Assembly: GCF_001425045.1 (NCBI RefSeq)
Contig: NZ_LMDJ01000036.1
Coordinates: forward strand, 62,001 to 126,000
Source of the DNA: Massilia sp. Root351
Lineage (GTDB): Bacteria > Pseudomonadota > Gammaproteobacteria > Burkholderiales > Burkholderiaceae_D
Length of the DNA stretch: 64,000 bases
Direction: 5' to 3'
The notes beneath the pieces were generated by a model. That model made no database searches. It saw nothing but the letters and a program-made list of their open reading frames with translations, and was not told where the DNA came from. Position numbers and translations under genes: made by a program. Shown in pieces: positions 51,837 to 60,215 of the stretch (position 1 is its first letter; each line of letters starts with the position of its first letter).

Positions 51837-52769
51837 CTAGCGGACGGTCAGCGTCAGCTCGTCGTTGCCCTGCGCGGGCTGCAGGTCCAGTTTGCAAGTG
51901 AGCATGACAATGCCGTCGCTGTCGCTGAAGGATGGCTCCAGCACCTGCGCCTTAGGCGCGGCCAGTTCGACAATGTTGCCGGCCACCTTGCCGTGCACTA
52001 CCAGCAGCGGACCCAGCACGCCGTCCTTGATGGTGGCGTACCAGTCCTTGGTGGCTACCGATTCCATTTCCATCGCGATGGAGCCGGTTGGCTGGCGGTC
52101 CGTGATCTCGATGGATTCCTTGCCGATCAAGTTGCGGTACACCAGCTGGTTGGCCATGTCGGCGCTGATGCTCTGCACCTTGCCAGCAAAGCCGTGCAGC
52201 GCGACGGTCGGGGTGTTGGCGGCGTTCACTGCCACCGGATCTTTGAAGCCGTCGTAGTTCACCACCGCTGGCAGCGGCTCGTCCTTCGGCGTGCTGTACA
52301 GGCCCAGGTATTTGTACTTCATCACCGGGATACCCTTGGCATTGAGCTCGAACGACACCGTGCCCTTCGCGTCCGTCATCTTGAACAGAACGCCGTCCAA
52401 GTTGTAGTAGAGCGTGGCGCACTCCAGGCCATTCGTCACCGGCTCGTAGACGACACTGGTGGCCGGCACGACGGTTTCGGAGAAAGCGCTGGAACGCAGC
52501 AGCACGCCAAATGCCGGCACGTCGCCAGCTTCGCCCGCGCCGGCCAACTCGACTTCAAAGCTGATCTCCGCATGGATGGCCACCGGCACACTGCCCATGT
52601 TGCCCATGTACGGCTTGATGTTGTTGCGCTTGGCGAACTCGGCGGAGACTGGCTGCGCCGAAATATTCATGGCCATCATGGCATTGGCCGCGCCGGTAGG
52701 CAGCGCAGCGACGCCTTCCGTCGCCTGCAGCATCGCCAGCAGCACCGCGTTGCGAATCTTTTTACTCAT
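51837..52769 (-). CDS. major tail (tube) protein
   Basis: 310 aa. SKKIRNAVLLAMLQATEGVAALPTGAANAMMAMN at the start and a beta-rich body (VAIHAEISFEVELAGAGEAGDVPAFGVLLRSSAFSETV) are typical of siphophage tail tube proteins. Position between the tail terminator/head joining genes and the chaperone agrees. ATG 52769 has AAGGAG nine bases upstream; the longer frame is discarded. Confidence 0.85.
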   Translation of the reverse strand: MSKKIRNAVLLAMLQATEGVAALPTGAANAMMAMNISAQPVSAEFAKRNNIKPYMGNMGSVPVAIHAEISFEVELAGAGEAGDVPAFGVLLRSSAFSETVVPATSVVYEPVTNGLECATLYYNLDGVLFKMTDAKGTVSFELNAKGIPVMKYKYLGLYSTPKDEPLPAVVNYDGFKDPVAVNAANTPTVALHGFAGKVQSISADMANQLVYRNLIGKESIEITDRQPTGSIAMEMESVATKDWYATIKDGVLGPLLVVHGKVAGNIVELAAPKAQVLEPSFSDSDGIVMLTCKLDLQPAQGNDELTLTVR

Positions 52770-52944
52770 TGCCCAGCTCTCCTTCTGCGGTGTCCCGCTG
52801 CTTAGTTTGCGCCGGCTCACGCACTTTGCGCACCGGGTCGTAGATGTAGCTGCCGCCACGGCCGGTGTGGACGTCTCGCGGCAATGCCGGCGCTTCGGCC
52901 GGCTCGGCCTGCTGCGTCGCCGCAGCAATCGGTTTTTGCTTCAT
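52762..52944 (-). CDS. 60-aa phage protein before the major tail gene
   Basis: Pro/Ala/Gln-rich and hydrophilic (KQKPIAAATQQAEPAEAPALPRDVHTGRGGSYIYDP). A GGAAGAG ribosome site precedes ATG 52944. The stop overlaps the major tail protein start by 8 bp, suggesting coupling. I do not recognise it. Confidence 0.6.
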   Translation of the reverse strand: MKQKPIAAATQQAEPAEAPALPRDVHTGRGGSYIYDPVRKVREPAQTKQRDTAEGELGNE

Positions 52945-52959
52945 TCGCTCTTCCAAAAG

Positions 52960-52980
52960 AAAAGGCCCGCTAAGCGGGCC
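52960..52980 (-). terminator. terminator after the tail-terminator-like gene
   Basis: GGCCCGC (52964-52970) with GCGGGCC (52974-52980), TAA loop, T4 on the minus strand. It lies 20 bp past the stop at 53001. Confidence 0.7.
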
Positions 52981-53000
52981 AGGTTGTAGGTGGTTCGTTG

Positions 53001-53345
53001 CTACCGGCGCGTACGCACAGTGAATGTCTGCACGTAGGCGTAGACATTCGCCTCGCCCTGGTAGTCGGCGTCGCCCGCGAAGTCATCCCCCATGAAGCCG
53101 TCCACTCCCTCAAGGGCCGAAAATATCTGCCCTCGAAGCGCGGTGAGCTGCAGCTTTGATTTCGACAGGGAGGTGACGGTGATGTCGTTCTTGTCGTAAC
53201 CGCCGCCCATCACCCATCCCGACTCAGGCGTGCTTGTGACTTCAAAAACCAGCGCCGGCCAGGTCGGCGACTCCGGTAGTTCGACCGCGTGGGTATTGGC
53301 CAAGACGGTGCACAGCGCCGCGTACACTGCTTCCTCTACGCTCAT
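53001..53345 (-). CDS. tail terminator/completion-like protein
   Basis: 114 aa. SVEEAVYAALCTVLANTHAVELPESPTWPALVFEV at the N-terminus and a small alpha/beta fold with end FTVRTRR resemble DUF3168/gpU-type tail terminator proteins. Its position after the HK97 gp10-like gene and before the major tail gene is the standard one. Start overlaps the upstream stop by 4 bp. Confidence 0.72.
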   Translation of the reverse strand: MSVEEAVYAALCTVLANTHAVELPESPTWPALVFEVTSTPESGWVMGGGYDKNDITVTSLSKSKLQLTALRGQIFSALEGVDGFMGDDFAGDADYQGEANVYAYVQTFTVRTRR

Positions 53346-53857
53346 CCTCCATTTGCCTTTCTGATCGCCGCAGCGAGCCTGTTGGCCATAGCCTCAATGG
53401 CGTCCGCCCGCTTGTTCTCCAGTGCCGGCGCGATGAAGGGAGTGGCCTCCACCTGGTTCTTCACGCCGCGCCGCCGCTTGCCATCGCCGTGGTACACGTT
53501 GCGGCCCTTCTCCAGGAATCTCCAGTAGAAGGGATCGTTCACGTAGACGCTCACCACGCGGCCGTTCTTGCCCACCACCAGTTGCTTGGCCGCCTTGCGC
53601 CCCATGTCGCGGCCATAACGCACGCCCAGGTTGTACTGCGTCACCCCGTCGGGCGTGCGTTCGCGCTTGATCGCGATATTCCTGACCAGGGCGCCGGTCA
53701 GCTTGAGCCCCTGTGCGAGCGCCAGGTTGCGGGCCTCCTTTCTCAAAATTCCGCCACCCGAGGCAACCATCAGCCGCGAGGTACGCGTGCGCATGTCGTC
53801 GGCCACGCCGGCAAATGCCCGCCGCAGTTCGCCCAGTCCTTCCAGGCGCCCGCTCAC
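53342..53857 (-). CDS. HK97 gp10-like head-tail joining protein
   Basis: 171 aa. LEGLGELRRAFAGVADDMRTRTSRLMVASGGGILRKEARNLA at the start and DPFYWRFLEKGRNVYHG..ATPFIAPALENKRADAIEAMANRL near the end match HK97 gp10 family proteins of the neck region. Overlaps its neighbours by 4 bp on each side. Confidence 0.85.
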   Translation of the reverse strand: MSGRLEGLGELRRAFAGVADDMRTRTSRLMVASGGGILRKEARNLALAQGLKLTGALVRNIAIKRERTPDGVTQYNLGVRYGRDMGRKAAKQLVVGKNGRVVSVYVNDPFYWRFLEKGRNVYHGDGKRRRGVKNQVEATPFIAPALENKRADAIEAMANRLAAAIRKANGG

Positions 53858-54192
53858 GGCCCCACTCCGCGCGGTTCCAGATCACACGTCAGCACCAATT
53901 CACGATTCGCCTCGCGGACATTGTTGACATGACGGATGTTGTAGACCGCATCGCCATGCAGCACGCGCATGCTCGCATCCACGTCACGGCGGTACAGGAT
54001 CGTGATTTCCGTGCGCGTGCCGGCCTGCTCGCCACCGTATTTCGTCACGCGCTTCTCGTCGCCACTGAGGTGACGCATCCCCGCCCAAAGCGCCGTCACG
54101 TCGGTCCACGCCCGCAACGTCCCGCCCGCCTTGTCCTTCGATTGAATCAGCGCCTGCAACATGACGCGCTTGTTACGCCGTCCCGCCTGCAT
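53854..54192 (-). CDS. phage head closure protein
   Basis: 112 aa, beta-rich. RRNKRVMLQALIQSKDKAGGTLRAWTDVTALWAGMRHLSGDE is the recognisable N-terminal pattern of SPP1 gp16/HK97 gp7-like head-closure proteins. It docks on the connector and stops genome leakage. It overlaps the connector gene by 1 bp. Confidence 0.82.
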   Translation of the reverse strand: MQAGRRNKRVMLQALIQSKDKAGGTLRAWTDVTALWAGMRHLSGDEKRVTKYGGEQAGTRTEITILYRRDVDASMRVLHGDAVYNIRHVNNVREANRELVLTCDLEPRGVGP

Positions 54193-54536
54193 TACGCCCC
54201 CATGCCGACGCGATAGGAACTGAGCAGCGACTTCGCGCCCATTGGCAGTTCGGCCACGCTAACACCCACCACTGTGTCCTCCCGATTTGCGTACAGGTGG
54301 CCCAGCATTAGCAACGCGGCGGCCAGGACCGATGCCGTGGCCACCTTCGGCGCATCGCCGGCCGTGCCCGCCAGCATCGCAGCGTCCAGCTGCGCCTGGT
54401 CGGGATAGAACTGCCGCTCCGTGTAATCGCACACGGCCTGCACCGCCGCGTCGGCATATAGCCGGATCAGGATGTCTTCATCGCCCGATTCGGCGCGCAA
54501 GTGCGCCAGCGCCAGGTCCATGCTAATCAGCGGCAT
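54192..54536 (-). CDS. head-tail connector protein (gp6-like)
   Basis: 114 aa helical protein: LALAHLRAESGDEDILIRLYADAAVQAVCDYTERQFY at the start, LMLGHLYANREDTVVG in the middle and a C-terminal loop ending SYRVGMGA. This is the pattern of HK97 gp6 connectors, which bind the portal as a ring. Confidence 0.85.
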   Translation of the reverse strand: MPLISMDLALAHLRAESGDEDILIRLYADAAVQAVCDYTERQFYPDQAQLDAAMLAGTAGDAPKVATASVLAAALLMLGHLYANREDTVVGVSVAELPMGAKSLLSSYRVGMGA

Positions 54537-54945
54537 TGTCTGCCCCGTCCGGTGCTAGTCCGGCTGCATCACCCGCGCCCTGGTCCGGGCTGGCCACAAT
54601 GGCGGCGCCCGCCGGTTCCTCGGGCTGGATGGCGCTGAGGGAGGGCGGCGGAGTTTGCACATCTTGTGCAGACGTCTGCACACGCGGCTTGCTGTCTGCG
54701 GCCTGGTTGCGCTTCGGCGCTGCGGCCTGGTTGCGCTTCGGCGCTGCGGCCTGGTTGCGATTCGGCGCTGCCGACTTTGCCGAGGCAGCGTCCGCCTCCC
54801 CATGCAGCTTGAGCGAAACCAGCGGACGCGCGAGGCCGTTGCGCATCAGGTCTGCCGCGCGCACCGGATCAACATCCAACTTGGAAGTGCCCGCGTGCAC
54901 CCAGGCCCCGCCCTCCATATGGTCTTTCACGATCAGAATATCCAT
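54523..54945 (-). CDS. phage protein with tandem AAAPKRNQ repeats
   Basis: 140 aa. The N-terminal about 50 aa (MDILIVKDHMEGGAWVHAGTSKLDVDPVRAADLMRNGLAR) resembles short phage proteins placed between the capsid and connector genes. The rest is low-complexity, with three 8-aa repeats (AAAPKRNQ) and an Ala/Pro/Asp-rich tail. The 16-bp palindrome lies inside the coding sequence (54666-54681). Overlaps the connector start by 14 bp. Confidence 0.7.
   Translation of the reverse strand: MDILIVKDHMEGGAWVHAGTSKLDVDPVRAADLMRNGLARPLVSLKLHGEADAASAKSAAPNRNQAAAPKRNQAAAPKRNQAADSKPRVQTSAQDVQTPPPSLSAIQPEEPAGAAIVASPDQGAGDAAGLAPDGADNAAD
54666..54681. repeat. 16-bp perfect palindrome, copy 2, within a coding sequence
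   Basis: GTGCAGACGTCTGCAC, identical to the copy at 41148. An additional inverted repeat TGCAC-ATCTT-GTGCA abuts it on the left. Confidence 0.8.
54697..54768. repeat. three 24-bp tandem repeats
   Basis: Units 54697-54720, 54721-54744 (identical) and 54745-54768 (one mismatch). They encode the AAAPKRNQ repeats, and copy-number change would stay in frame. Confidence 0.9.
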
Positions 54946-54953
54946 GTCTCATC

Positions 54954-54976
54954 CCTGGCAGGGGTTGCCTGCCAGG
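54954..54976 (-). other. strong hairpin after the major capsid gene
   Basis: CCTGGCAGG (54954-54962) and CCTGCCAGG (54968-54976) form a perfect 9-bp stem with a 5-nt loop, 12 bp past the capsid stop. No T run follows on either strand, so it is more likely an mRNA-stabilising hairpin than a terminator. Confidence 0.55.
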
Positions 54977-54987
54977 CTCCGTGTTGG

Positions 54988-56205
54988 TTAGGCGGCGCGC
55001 AGGTTGCCGTATACGAACGATTGCGGGCGATACACCGCCAGCGCCAGGCGCTCTTCTGCCAGGATGGTCACGCCGCCCTTGACGAAGTTGTCCTTGTCTT
55101 CGGTGGACACTTGCACACTAGCCTCTTCGCGGTCGAAGATCTGCGCGCCCAGCATGAACGCACCGACCATGAACTTGCCTTCTGGCATGGCGTTCGTATC
55201 GACCACCGGCAGACGCCACATCACTGGTTCCGAAGGCGTACCAACGTTGACCCAGATATAGCCGCCGGTATCGTCCTTCTGCAGCTCGATGTCCGCCCAG
55301 TCAGCCGGGTTCAGCACGATAGCGCTGGCGCGGAACTCGGCAATACGCACCTGCAGGATGCCCTTGCGCAGGATGTCGATTGGGGTATCGCCTGCCTTGC
55401 GGCGGGCCTCGTTGAAGATCGATGCCTGCGGAATCAGGCCCAGCAGGTTTTGGCCGGTGCCGTCGCCGCCCAGCAGCTTCTCTTCTTCTTTGTAGCGCAG
55501 GCCGTGAACCATGCGGCCGTCGATGTAGCTTTGCAGCTGCGGCGCATCGTTCAGAATTTCACGCGACGCGTGAATCCAGTGGCCGATGGTACGAACCGCC
55601 GCCGTCTTCAACTCGAACTTCAGGTCCGACTGCGCGCGCTGCGTCAGCTCGCCTGCGCTATCGGCCATGTTCTGGAAGCCCGTTTCCTGCACATACTCCA
55701 CGGCGTTCGTGCCGGTGCGACCGGGCATGATCAGATCGCGGATCGTGAACTGACGCTCGGCCGGCGAGATGATGCCCGGCACGCGGTCCGGGCGGGTCGT
55801 CGCACCAGCGGCGCCAGTGCCGGCCGTCGCGCTGGTGATGCTGGTCACGGCCTTCAGTTCCATACGCGCCGTACCGCGCCCGCCCTTGGCCTGCATACCC
55901 TTGAAGTCGTCGGAATCGGTGAACTGCTCGCCTACCGATTTGACCACCTGGTCGTTGCCGCCAGCGCGGCGCGCCAGTTTCTGCTCCACTTCCAGCACCC
56001 GGGCTTGCATCTCGCTGCCGCTGTCGGACAGCTTCTGAAGTGCTTGCTGGGTCTCGCTAGACACGCGGCCCAGGTCTTTCAGCTCGGCCGCCGCCTTTTC
56101 GCAGAAGCCCTTAATCTCGGCATCGCGCTGCTTCAGCGCGTCGCCCAGCTGCTTCAGCTCCAGTTGCGATTCGTGGCGCTCACCTGCATTTTTACGTTCG
56201 TACAT
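54988..56205 (-). CDS. HK97-type major capsid protein
   Basis: 405 aa. An N-terminal helical delta/scaffold region (about 1-105; LKQLGDALKQRDAEIKGFCEKAAAELKDLG, coiled coil) would be cut by the prohead protease. The HK97 fold follows (LKAVTSITSATAGTGAAGATTRPDRVPGIISP, DLIMPGRTGTNAVEYVQETGF, IGHWIHASREILNDAPQLQSYI, LLGGDGTGQNLLGL, FDREEASVQVSTEDKDNFVKGGVTILAEERLALAVYRPQSFVYG). ATG 56205 is preferred over 56211 because AAGGAA then has normal spacing. Confidence 0.94.
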   Translation of the reverse strand: MYERKNAGERHESQLELKQLGDALKQRDAEIKGFCEKAAAELKDLGRVSSETQQALQKLSDSGSEMQARVLEVEQKLARRAGGNDQVVKSVGEQFTDSDDFKGMQAKGGRGTARMELKAVTSITSATAGTGAAGATTRPDRVPGIISPAERQFTIRDLIMPGRTGTNAVEYVQETGFQNMADSAGELTQRAQSDLKFELKTAAVRTIGHWIHASREILNDAPQLQSYIDGRMVHGLRYKEEEKLLGGDGTGQNLLGLIPQASIFNEARRKAGDTPIDILRKGILQVRIAEFRASAIVLNPADWADIELQKDDTGGYIWVNVGTPSEPVMWRLPVVDTNAMPEGKFMVGAFMLGAQIFDREEASVQVSTEDKDNFVKGGVTILAEERLALAVYRPQSFVYGNLRAA

Positions 56206-56215
56206 GGTCATTTCC

Positions 56216-56902
56216 TTACAAGATGGGGAGAGAAAAATTGCTGGTGTGCTGCAGCAGCGCCGCCAGCTCGGACGCGCTGTCGTTGTCAGGCTCGTTTTGC
56301 AGCAGCTGCTTCAGGCCACGGTTTGCGATCTGCGCAGCCTGGTGTTTGGAAAAGCCCGCCTCGTGCAGGAACTTCTCGAAGTCGGGCATGTCGGGCAGGC
56401 TGCCGTGGGCAATACGCGACTTGATCGAATCGATGCGGGCCTCGTCGTTGGCCGGCACCGTGACGATGCTGACCTCCACCAAGTCCAGTTCCTCCAAGGT
56501 GCGGATACCGGTCTTTTCGTTGTAGCTCGACTTGATCACGTAGTAGCCGATGGACAGGCCGGTGATTGATTTCGATTGCATGCCCTTGTAGGCGATGCGC
56601 GCATACTGGGCGTCATCGAGCCACAGCTCGCCGTCGCCCAGCAGGCCGTGCCCGTCTTCCTTGAGGCTGGTCCAAGCGCCAATCGGCTCGCCCGTGCGGT
56701 GCTGCCACAGGATCGGCAGCGAGCGCCCCTTGGCGGCCAGCTGCGCCAGGCTGTTTTTAAACGCGCCCGGCGCCACCACTTCGCTATAGCTATCGACCAC
56801 GCCAAAGACCGAGCCGTAGCCAGTAAAAATCCCGCTCTCGGCGACGGACTTCACATCCAGTTCAAATGAGCGCGTTTTGTACAACGCTCCCTTACGATTC
56901 AT
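56216..56902 (-). CDS. HK97-family prohead protease (S78)
   Basis: 228 aa. Catalytic His in LPILWQHRTGEPIGAW (about residue 66) and Ser in KSITGLSIGYYV (about 114), with LDLVEVSIVTVPANDEA following, define the S78 fold. It removes the delta domain of the capsid protein encoded next. ATG 56902 has AAGG upstream; it overlaps a 65-aa gene by 11 bp. Unusually, that small gene repeats part of this protein's core. Confidence 0.92.
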   Translation of the reverse strand: MNRKGALYKTRSFELDVKSVAESGIFTGYGSVFGVVDSYSEVVAPGAFKNSLAQLAAKGRSLPILWQHRTGEPIGAWTSLKEDGHGLLGDGELWLDDAQYARIAYKGMQSKSITGLSIGYYVIKSSYNEKTGIRTLEELDLVEVSIVTVPANDEARIDSIKSRIAHGSLPDMPDFEKFLHEAGFSKHQAAQIANRGLKQLLQNEPDNDSASELAALLQHTSNFSLPIL

Positions 56903-57089
56903 TGCCTTCCCCTTTCTGTTCTTCCGGCACGCGCTGTCCCTCGTACAGCACGCCCTGTTCGTCTTCGTGGACTCGCGTCCACCGGCCAATCGAGCGGCCA
57001 GGATCGTGCCGCCACAGGATCGGCATCGGCCTACCCTGCGCCGCGACTTGGATGGTCTGCGTCCCTGCCATGCCCTTATGCTTCATCAC
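56892..57089 (-). CDS. 65-aa protein resembling the core of the prohead protease
   Basis: Residues about 18-52 (GRPMPILWRHDPGRSIG then RWTRVHEDEQGVLYEG) align with the downstream protease segment GRSLPILWQHRTGEPIG then AWTSLKEDGHGLLGDG, including the catalytic-type His. The Ser half of the protease is absent. The frame is clean and overlaps portal and protease genes by 14 and 11 bp, which favours a translated gene over a random frame. It may be a duplicated fragment with a scaffold or inhibitor role (inference). Confidence 0.6.
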   Translation of the reverse strand: MMKHKGMAGTQTIQVAAQGRPMPILWRHDPGRSIGRWTRVHEDEQGVLYEGQRVPEEQKGEGNES

Positions 57090-58365
57090 TCCCTCCCAAT
57101 ACCGGCAACTCCAGCCAGCTCAAAATCGCGTTCTTCGCAGCTTTCGCCGCGTCCGATACCTTGCCGAGCAAGCGCAGCGGCGTCAGGTTGCTTTGGACCG
57201 TGAGCTCGTCGCCGCCTTCCAGCGGTTCCCTGTTCTCCAGCTCGCGGATCTCGTTGCGGGTCATCCAGCCGTTCTGCGCGGCAGACGCGTACAGCGCGGC
57301 GCGGCCAGCCGAATCGGCGCGCATGAGGCCTTCCAAGTTGAATTCAGCGGAGACACGCGCGCGCTCGGCCGGCGAGAGCAGGCTTTTCTTGATGGCCTGC
57401 TCGATGCGCGTGAGGTAAGGGCGCAGGGCGAAGGTGAGAAACCCGATCATCTGCTGCTCCAGGCCGGTGCCCCAGCTGGTGGACTTCTCGCTGTGGCCGA
57501 CCATGAACGGCGGCACGCGGAACCAGCGGCAAATTTCCTCGACATTGAAGGCCCGCGTTTGCAGCATCTGGGCGTCGTCGGGATTCATGGTCAGCGGCTG
57601 ATACGTACTGCCGCCTTCCAGCACCATGATCTTTCCCGCCTTTGCCGTGCCGGCCAGGTTCTCCACCATGTCCTCGCGAATCTCCTTGCGCTGCGTTTTG
57701 GTCAGCACCGCCGGGAAACTGATCGATCCGCCAGCACGCATGCCGTTGGCGAACAGCTTGCCGCTGGCCTCGTCAGCCGACATGGCCGCGCCCAGGCTGT
57801 TGCGCGCATACGAAATGGGCGACAGGCCGATCAGGCCCGTGATACCAAAACCCTTGATGTGGAAAATCTGGTCTTCGGTGTACGGCACCACACCAGTCTT
57901 GGTCTTGTACTTGTAGACCAGCTCGCCGCGCTCGTTGGTCTCCACCTTCATTTGATCCGGCTGCAGCGGATCGATGGACACCAGCCGGCCGCCCGAGTAC
58001 GACTTCAGGCAGTAGCAGTTTCCCCACAGGCAGATCTGCGCCACCACTGCTTCCCAGAACTCCACGGCGGTCATGTTGGCGTTCGGCTGGTCATGCACCA
58101 GTGAGTAAAGCCAGTGATCGCGGATCGCCTTGCGCCGCCCGGCCTTGTCGCGTTCGAAGACTCCCACCGGCAGCGTGGCAATCGTCTCCGAGATCAGCCG
58201 AATGCAGGCCCATACGGTGGCGATTTGCATCGCAGATTGCGTGTTGACGTTCTGGCCTGACAGCGAATAGGTTCCCCCAACGGTCGGCTGTAGCGTCTGC
58301 ACGGCGCCAGCGATGCTTTTCTTGAGCCACATCGCGGCCTTGTACACTTGATTTTTCAGTCTCAT
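57076..58365 (-). CDS. HK97-type portal protein
   Basis: 429 aa. Motifs: NVNTQSAMQIATVWACIRLISETIATLPVGVFE, DHWLYSLVHDQPNANMTAVEFWEAVVAQICLWGNCYC, YAEDQIFHIKGFG-type segment (YTEDQIFHIKGFGITGLIGLSPI), and FRVPPFMVGHSEKSTSWGTGLEQQMIGFL. It forms the dodecameric DNA channel and packaging motor dock. Start ATGA overlaps the terminase stop. Confidence 0.94.
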   Translation of the reverse strand: MRLKNQVYKAAMWLKKSIAGAVQTLQPTVGGTYSLSGQNVNTQSAMQIATVWACIRLISETIATLPVGVFERDKAGRRKAIRDHWLYSLVHDQPNANMTAVEFWEAVVAQICLWGNCYCLKSYSGGRLVSIDPLQPDQMKVETNERGELVYKYKTKTGVVPYTEDQIFHIKGFGITGLIGLSPISYARNSLGAAMSADEASGKLFANGMRAGGSISFPAVLTKTQRKEIREDMVENLAGTAKAGKIMVLEGGSTYQPLTMNPDDAQMLQTRAFNVEEICRWFRVPPFMVGHSEKSTSWGTGLEQQMIGFLTFALRPYLTRIEQAIKKSLLSPAERARVSAEFNLEGLMRADSAGRAALYASAAQNGWMTRNEIRELENREPLEGGDELTVQSNLTPLRLLGKVSDAAKAAKNAILSWLELPVLGGSDEA

Positions 58366-60215
58366 CCCACCACCACAGGGTTATTGATAAAGTCGTCGAG
58401 GTCGCCCTCTTCGCTCACTGCAGCGGCACGGCTGAGCGCCATGACGGTTGCGACGATGCCGTCGATACGCCCGTTCGCGTTCGACTTCTTTTTATCGGGT
58501 CGGAAATTGCCGTTCGTGTCGAACAACAGCGCAGTGTTGCCGGCGCACCAGCGCAAGACCGGGTTGCCGCCATGCTGCAGGCGCTTGCCGTAGACCAGCT
58601 CCTCCAGCTTCTTGCTGCCGGGGTACATGCCGCCCGTGTTCTGCGGAACCTCAACCAGGGGCACACCCTCTTCCATCAGCTCGTTAGCCAACTGCAGCGC
58701 ATTCCACCGGTCGAAGCCGACCTCAACGACGTCGAAGTCACGCACCGCCTGCAGCACGCAGTCGCGCACCGGGCCGTAGTCGGTCACGTTGCCGGGCGTG
58801 GCCGAGAGCCACCCCGCCTTTTGCCACGCCTCATAGGGCGCAGCATCGTCGGCAGACTGCGTGTCCACCTTCTCTTGCGGACACCAGAACCAGAGCAGCA
58901 CGTACCACTGGCCGCCCTCTTCGTCCGGCGGAAACACCAGTGAGAAGGCGGTAAGGTCACGGGTGGAACCCAAGTCCAGGCCGCCGTAGCAGCGCCGGCC
59001 TTTCAGAACGCCAGGGTCGAATTTCTTGCCGCCTTTGTCCCAGACCGCCAGGTCAAACCAGCCGTCAGCGCTGTTGCACCAGATGTTCAAGTCCTTCGTC
59101 AGAAAGTTCGCTTTCGCGCCCGGCATGGCAGCGGCTTTGCGCGCCTGGCCGCGCATGTACTCCACGGTCTTGGACCGCCCGAGGCCAGGATTGGCTTTCG
59201 CCCAGGTGCGCTCATCGAACGGATCGTCGTCGTTGTCCAGGGTGTAGACGTAGCCAAAATAGGCGTCGTCCACGCGTTTCTTTTCCAGCACTGATATCAG
59301 GTAACCCCGCTGCTCGGTGCAGATCCCGTCAAGAATGAAGCCGGCGGTAGTGATCGCGGAGAGCAGCGGCTGCTGCCTCGCACCCAATGCCGACTCCATG
59401 ACGTCCCACACGTCGCGGTGCTTCTGCGCGTGCAGCTCATCGAACAGAATCGCCGAAGGGTTTAGGCCATCCAGGTTCTCGGCGTTCGCCGGCAACGGCA
59501 GGAAGACAGAGTTGTCGTCCAGTTCCACCTTCTCGTGGTTCATGCCGGCGTAGATCTTGAACGAACGGGCCACGCCCGGCGAGCGCCGCACCCAGCGCCG
59601 GATGTTGTCGAACGCCGGCTTGAATACCGTCATCGCCTGGTTGCGCGTGGTGGCCACCGCGTAGACTTCCGCGCCGGCCTCCCGGTCCATGGAGAATAGG
59701 TACGCGCCCTGCGGCCCCTTCCATGTGGACTTGCCGTTTTTTCGCGCCACTTCTTCATAGGCGCGGGCGAAGCGGCGCATGCCGTCGCGCTCGCGGCGCC
59801 AGCCATAGAGAAGCGCCGTCCAGAATTTTTGCCACGGGTCCAAGAGGATCGGCTTGCCGGCAAGCGGCCCCTTGACGTGGACGAAGAATTGCTCGATGTA
59901 GTTGATGATGTGCCAGCCGTGCGCCGGCACGAACTTCAGGCCCCGCGCCCGGCCGTGGATCAAGTCTTCGTAGTGCCGTAGCACCGCCAGGTAGACGTAC
60001 CGGCCGGTGACGATCTCGCCGCGCAGCACGGGCAGGCCATACTCTTCATCCCACAGTTCGAGCTGAGCGGGGACTAGTGACGCGAGCTTTTTTGCGGTGA
60101 GCTGGTAGCGTGGTTTACGAGGCTTGCGAACAGATCGTCCTGCTGCCCCTGCGGCCCTGCGTCCTTGCGTACGCGCTGCAGGGAGGGAATCGTCAAACAT
60201 AGTTTCGGTAGCCAT
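58362..60215 (-). CDS. terminase large subunit
   Basis: 617 aa packaging motor. ATPase Walker A-like EVARKNGKSTWKG (about 155-167), Walker B SAILFDELHAQ, and the C-terminal RNase-H-like nuclease with GGLDLGSTRDLTAFSL and GRIDGIVATVMAL. Family: HK97-like/Terminase_1. ATG 60215 with GGAG upstream is the only good start found; it overlaps the small-subunit gene by 142 bp, which is long for phage genes. Confidence 0.94.
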   Translation of the reverse strand: MATETMFDDSLPAARTQGRRAAGAAGRSVRKPRKPRYQLTAKKLASLVPAQLELWDEEYGLPVLRGEIVTGRYVYLAVLRHYEDLIHGRARGLKFVPAHGWHIINYIEQFFVHVKGPLAGKPILLDPWQKFWTALLYGWRRERDGMRRFARAYEEVARKNGKSTWKGPQGAYLFSMDREAGAEVYAVATTRNQAMTVFKPAFDNIRRWVRRSPGVARSFKIYAGMNHEKVELDDNSVFLPLPANAENLDGLNPSAILFDELHAQKHRDVWDVMESALGARQQPLLSAITTAGFILDGICTEQRGYLISVLEKKRVDDAYFGYVYTLDNDDDPFDERTWAKANPGLGRSKTVEYMRGQARKAAAMPGAKANFLTKDLNIWCNSADGWFDLAVWDKGGKKFDPGVLKGRRCYGGLDLGSTRDLTAFSLVFPPDEEGGQWYVLLWFWCPQEKVDTQSADDAAPYEAWQKAGWLSATPGNVTDYGPVRDCVLQAVRDFDVVEVGFDRWNALQLANELMEEGVPLVEVPQNTGGMYPGSKKLEELVYGKRLQHGGNPVLRWCAGNTALLFDTNGNFRPDKKKSNANGRIDGIVATVMALSRAAAVSEEGDLDDFINNPVVVG

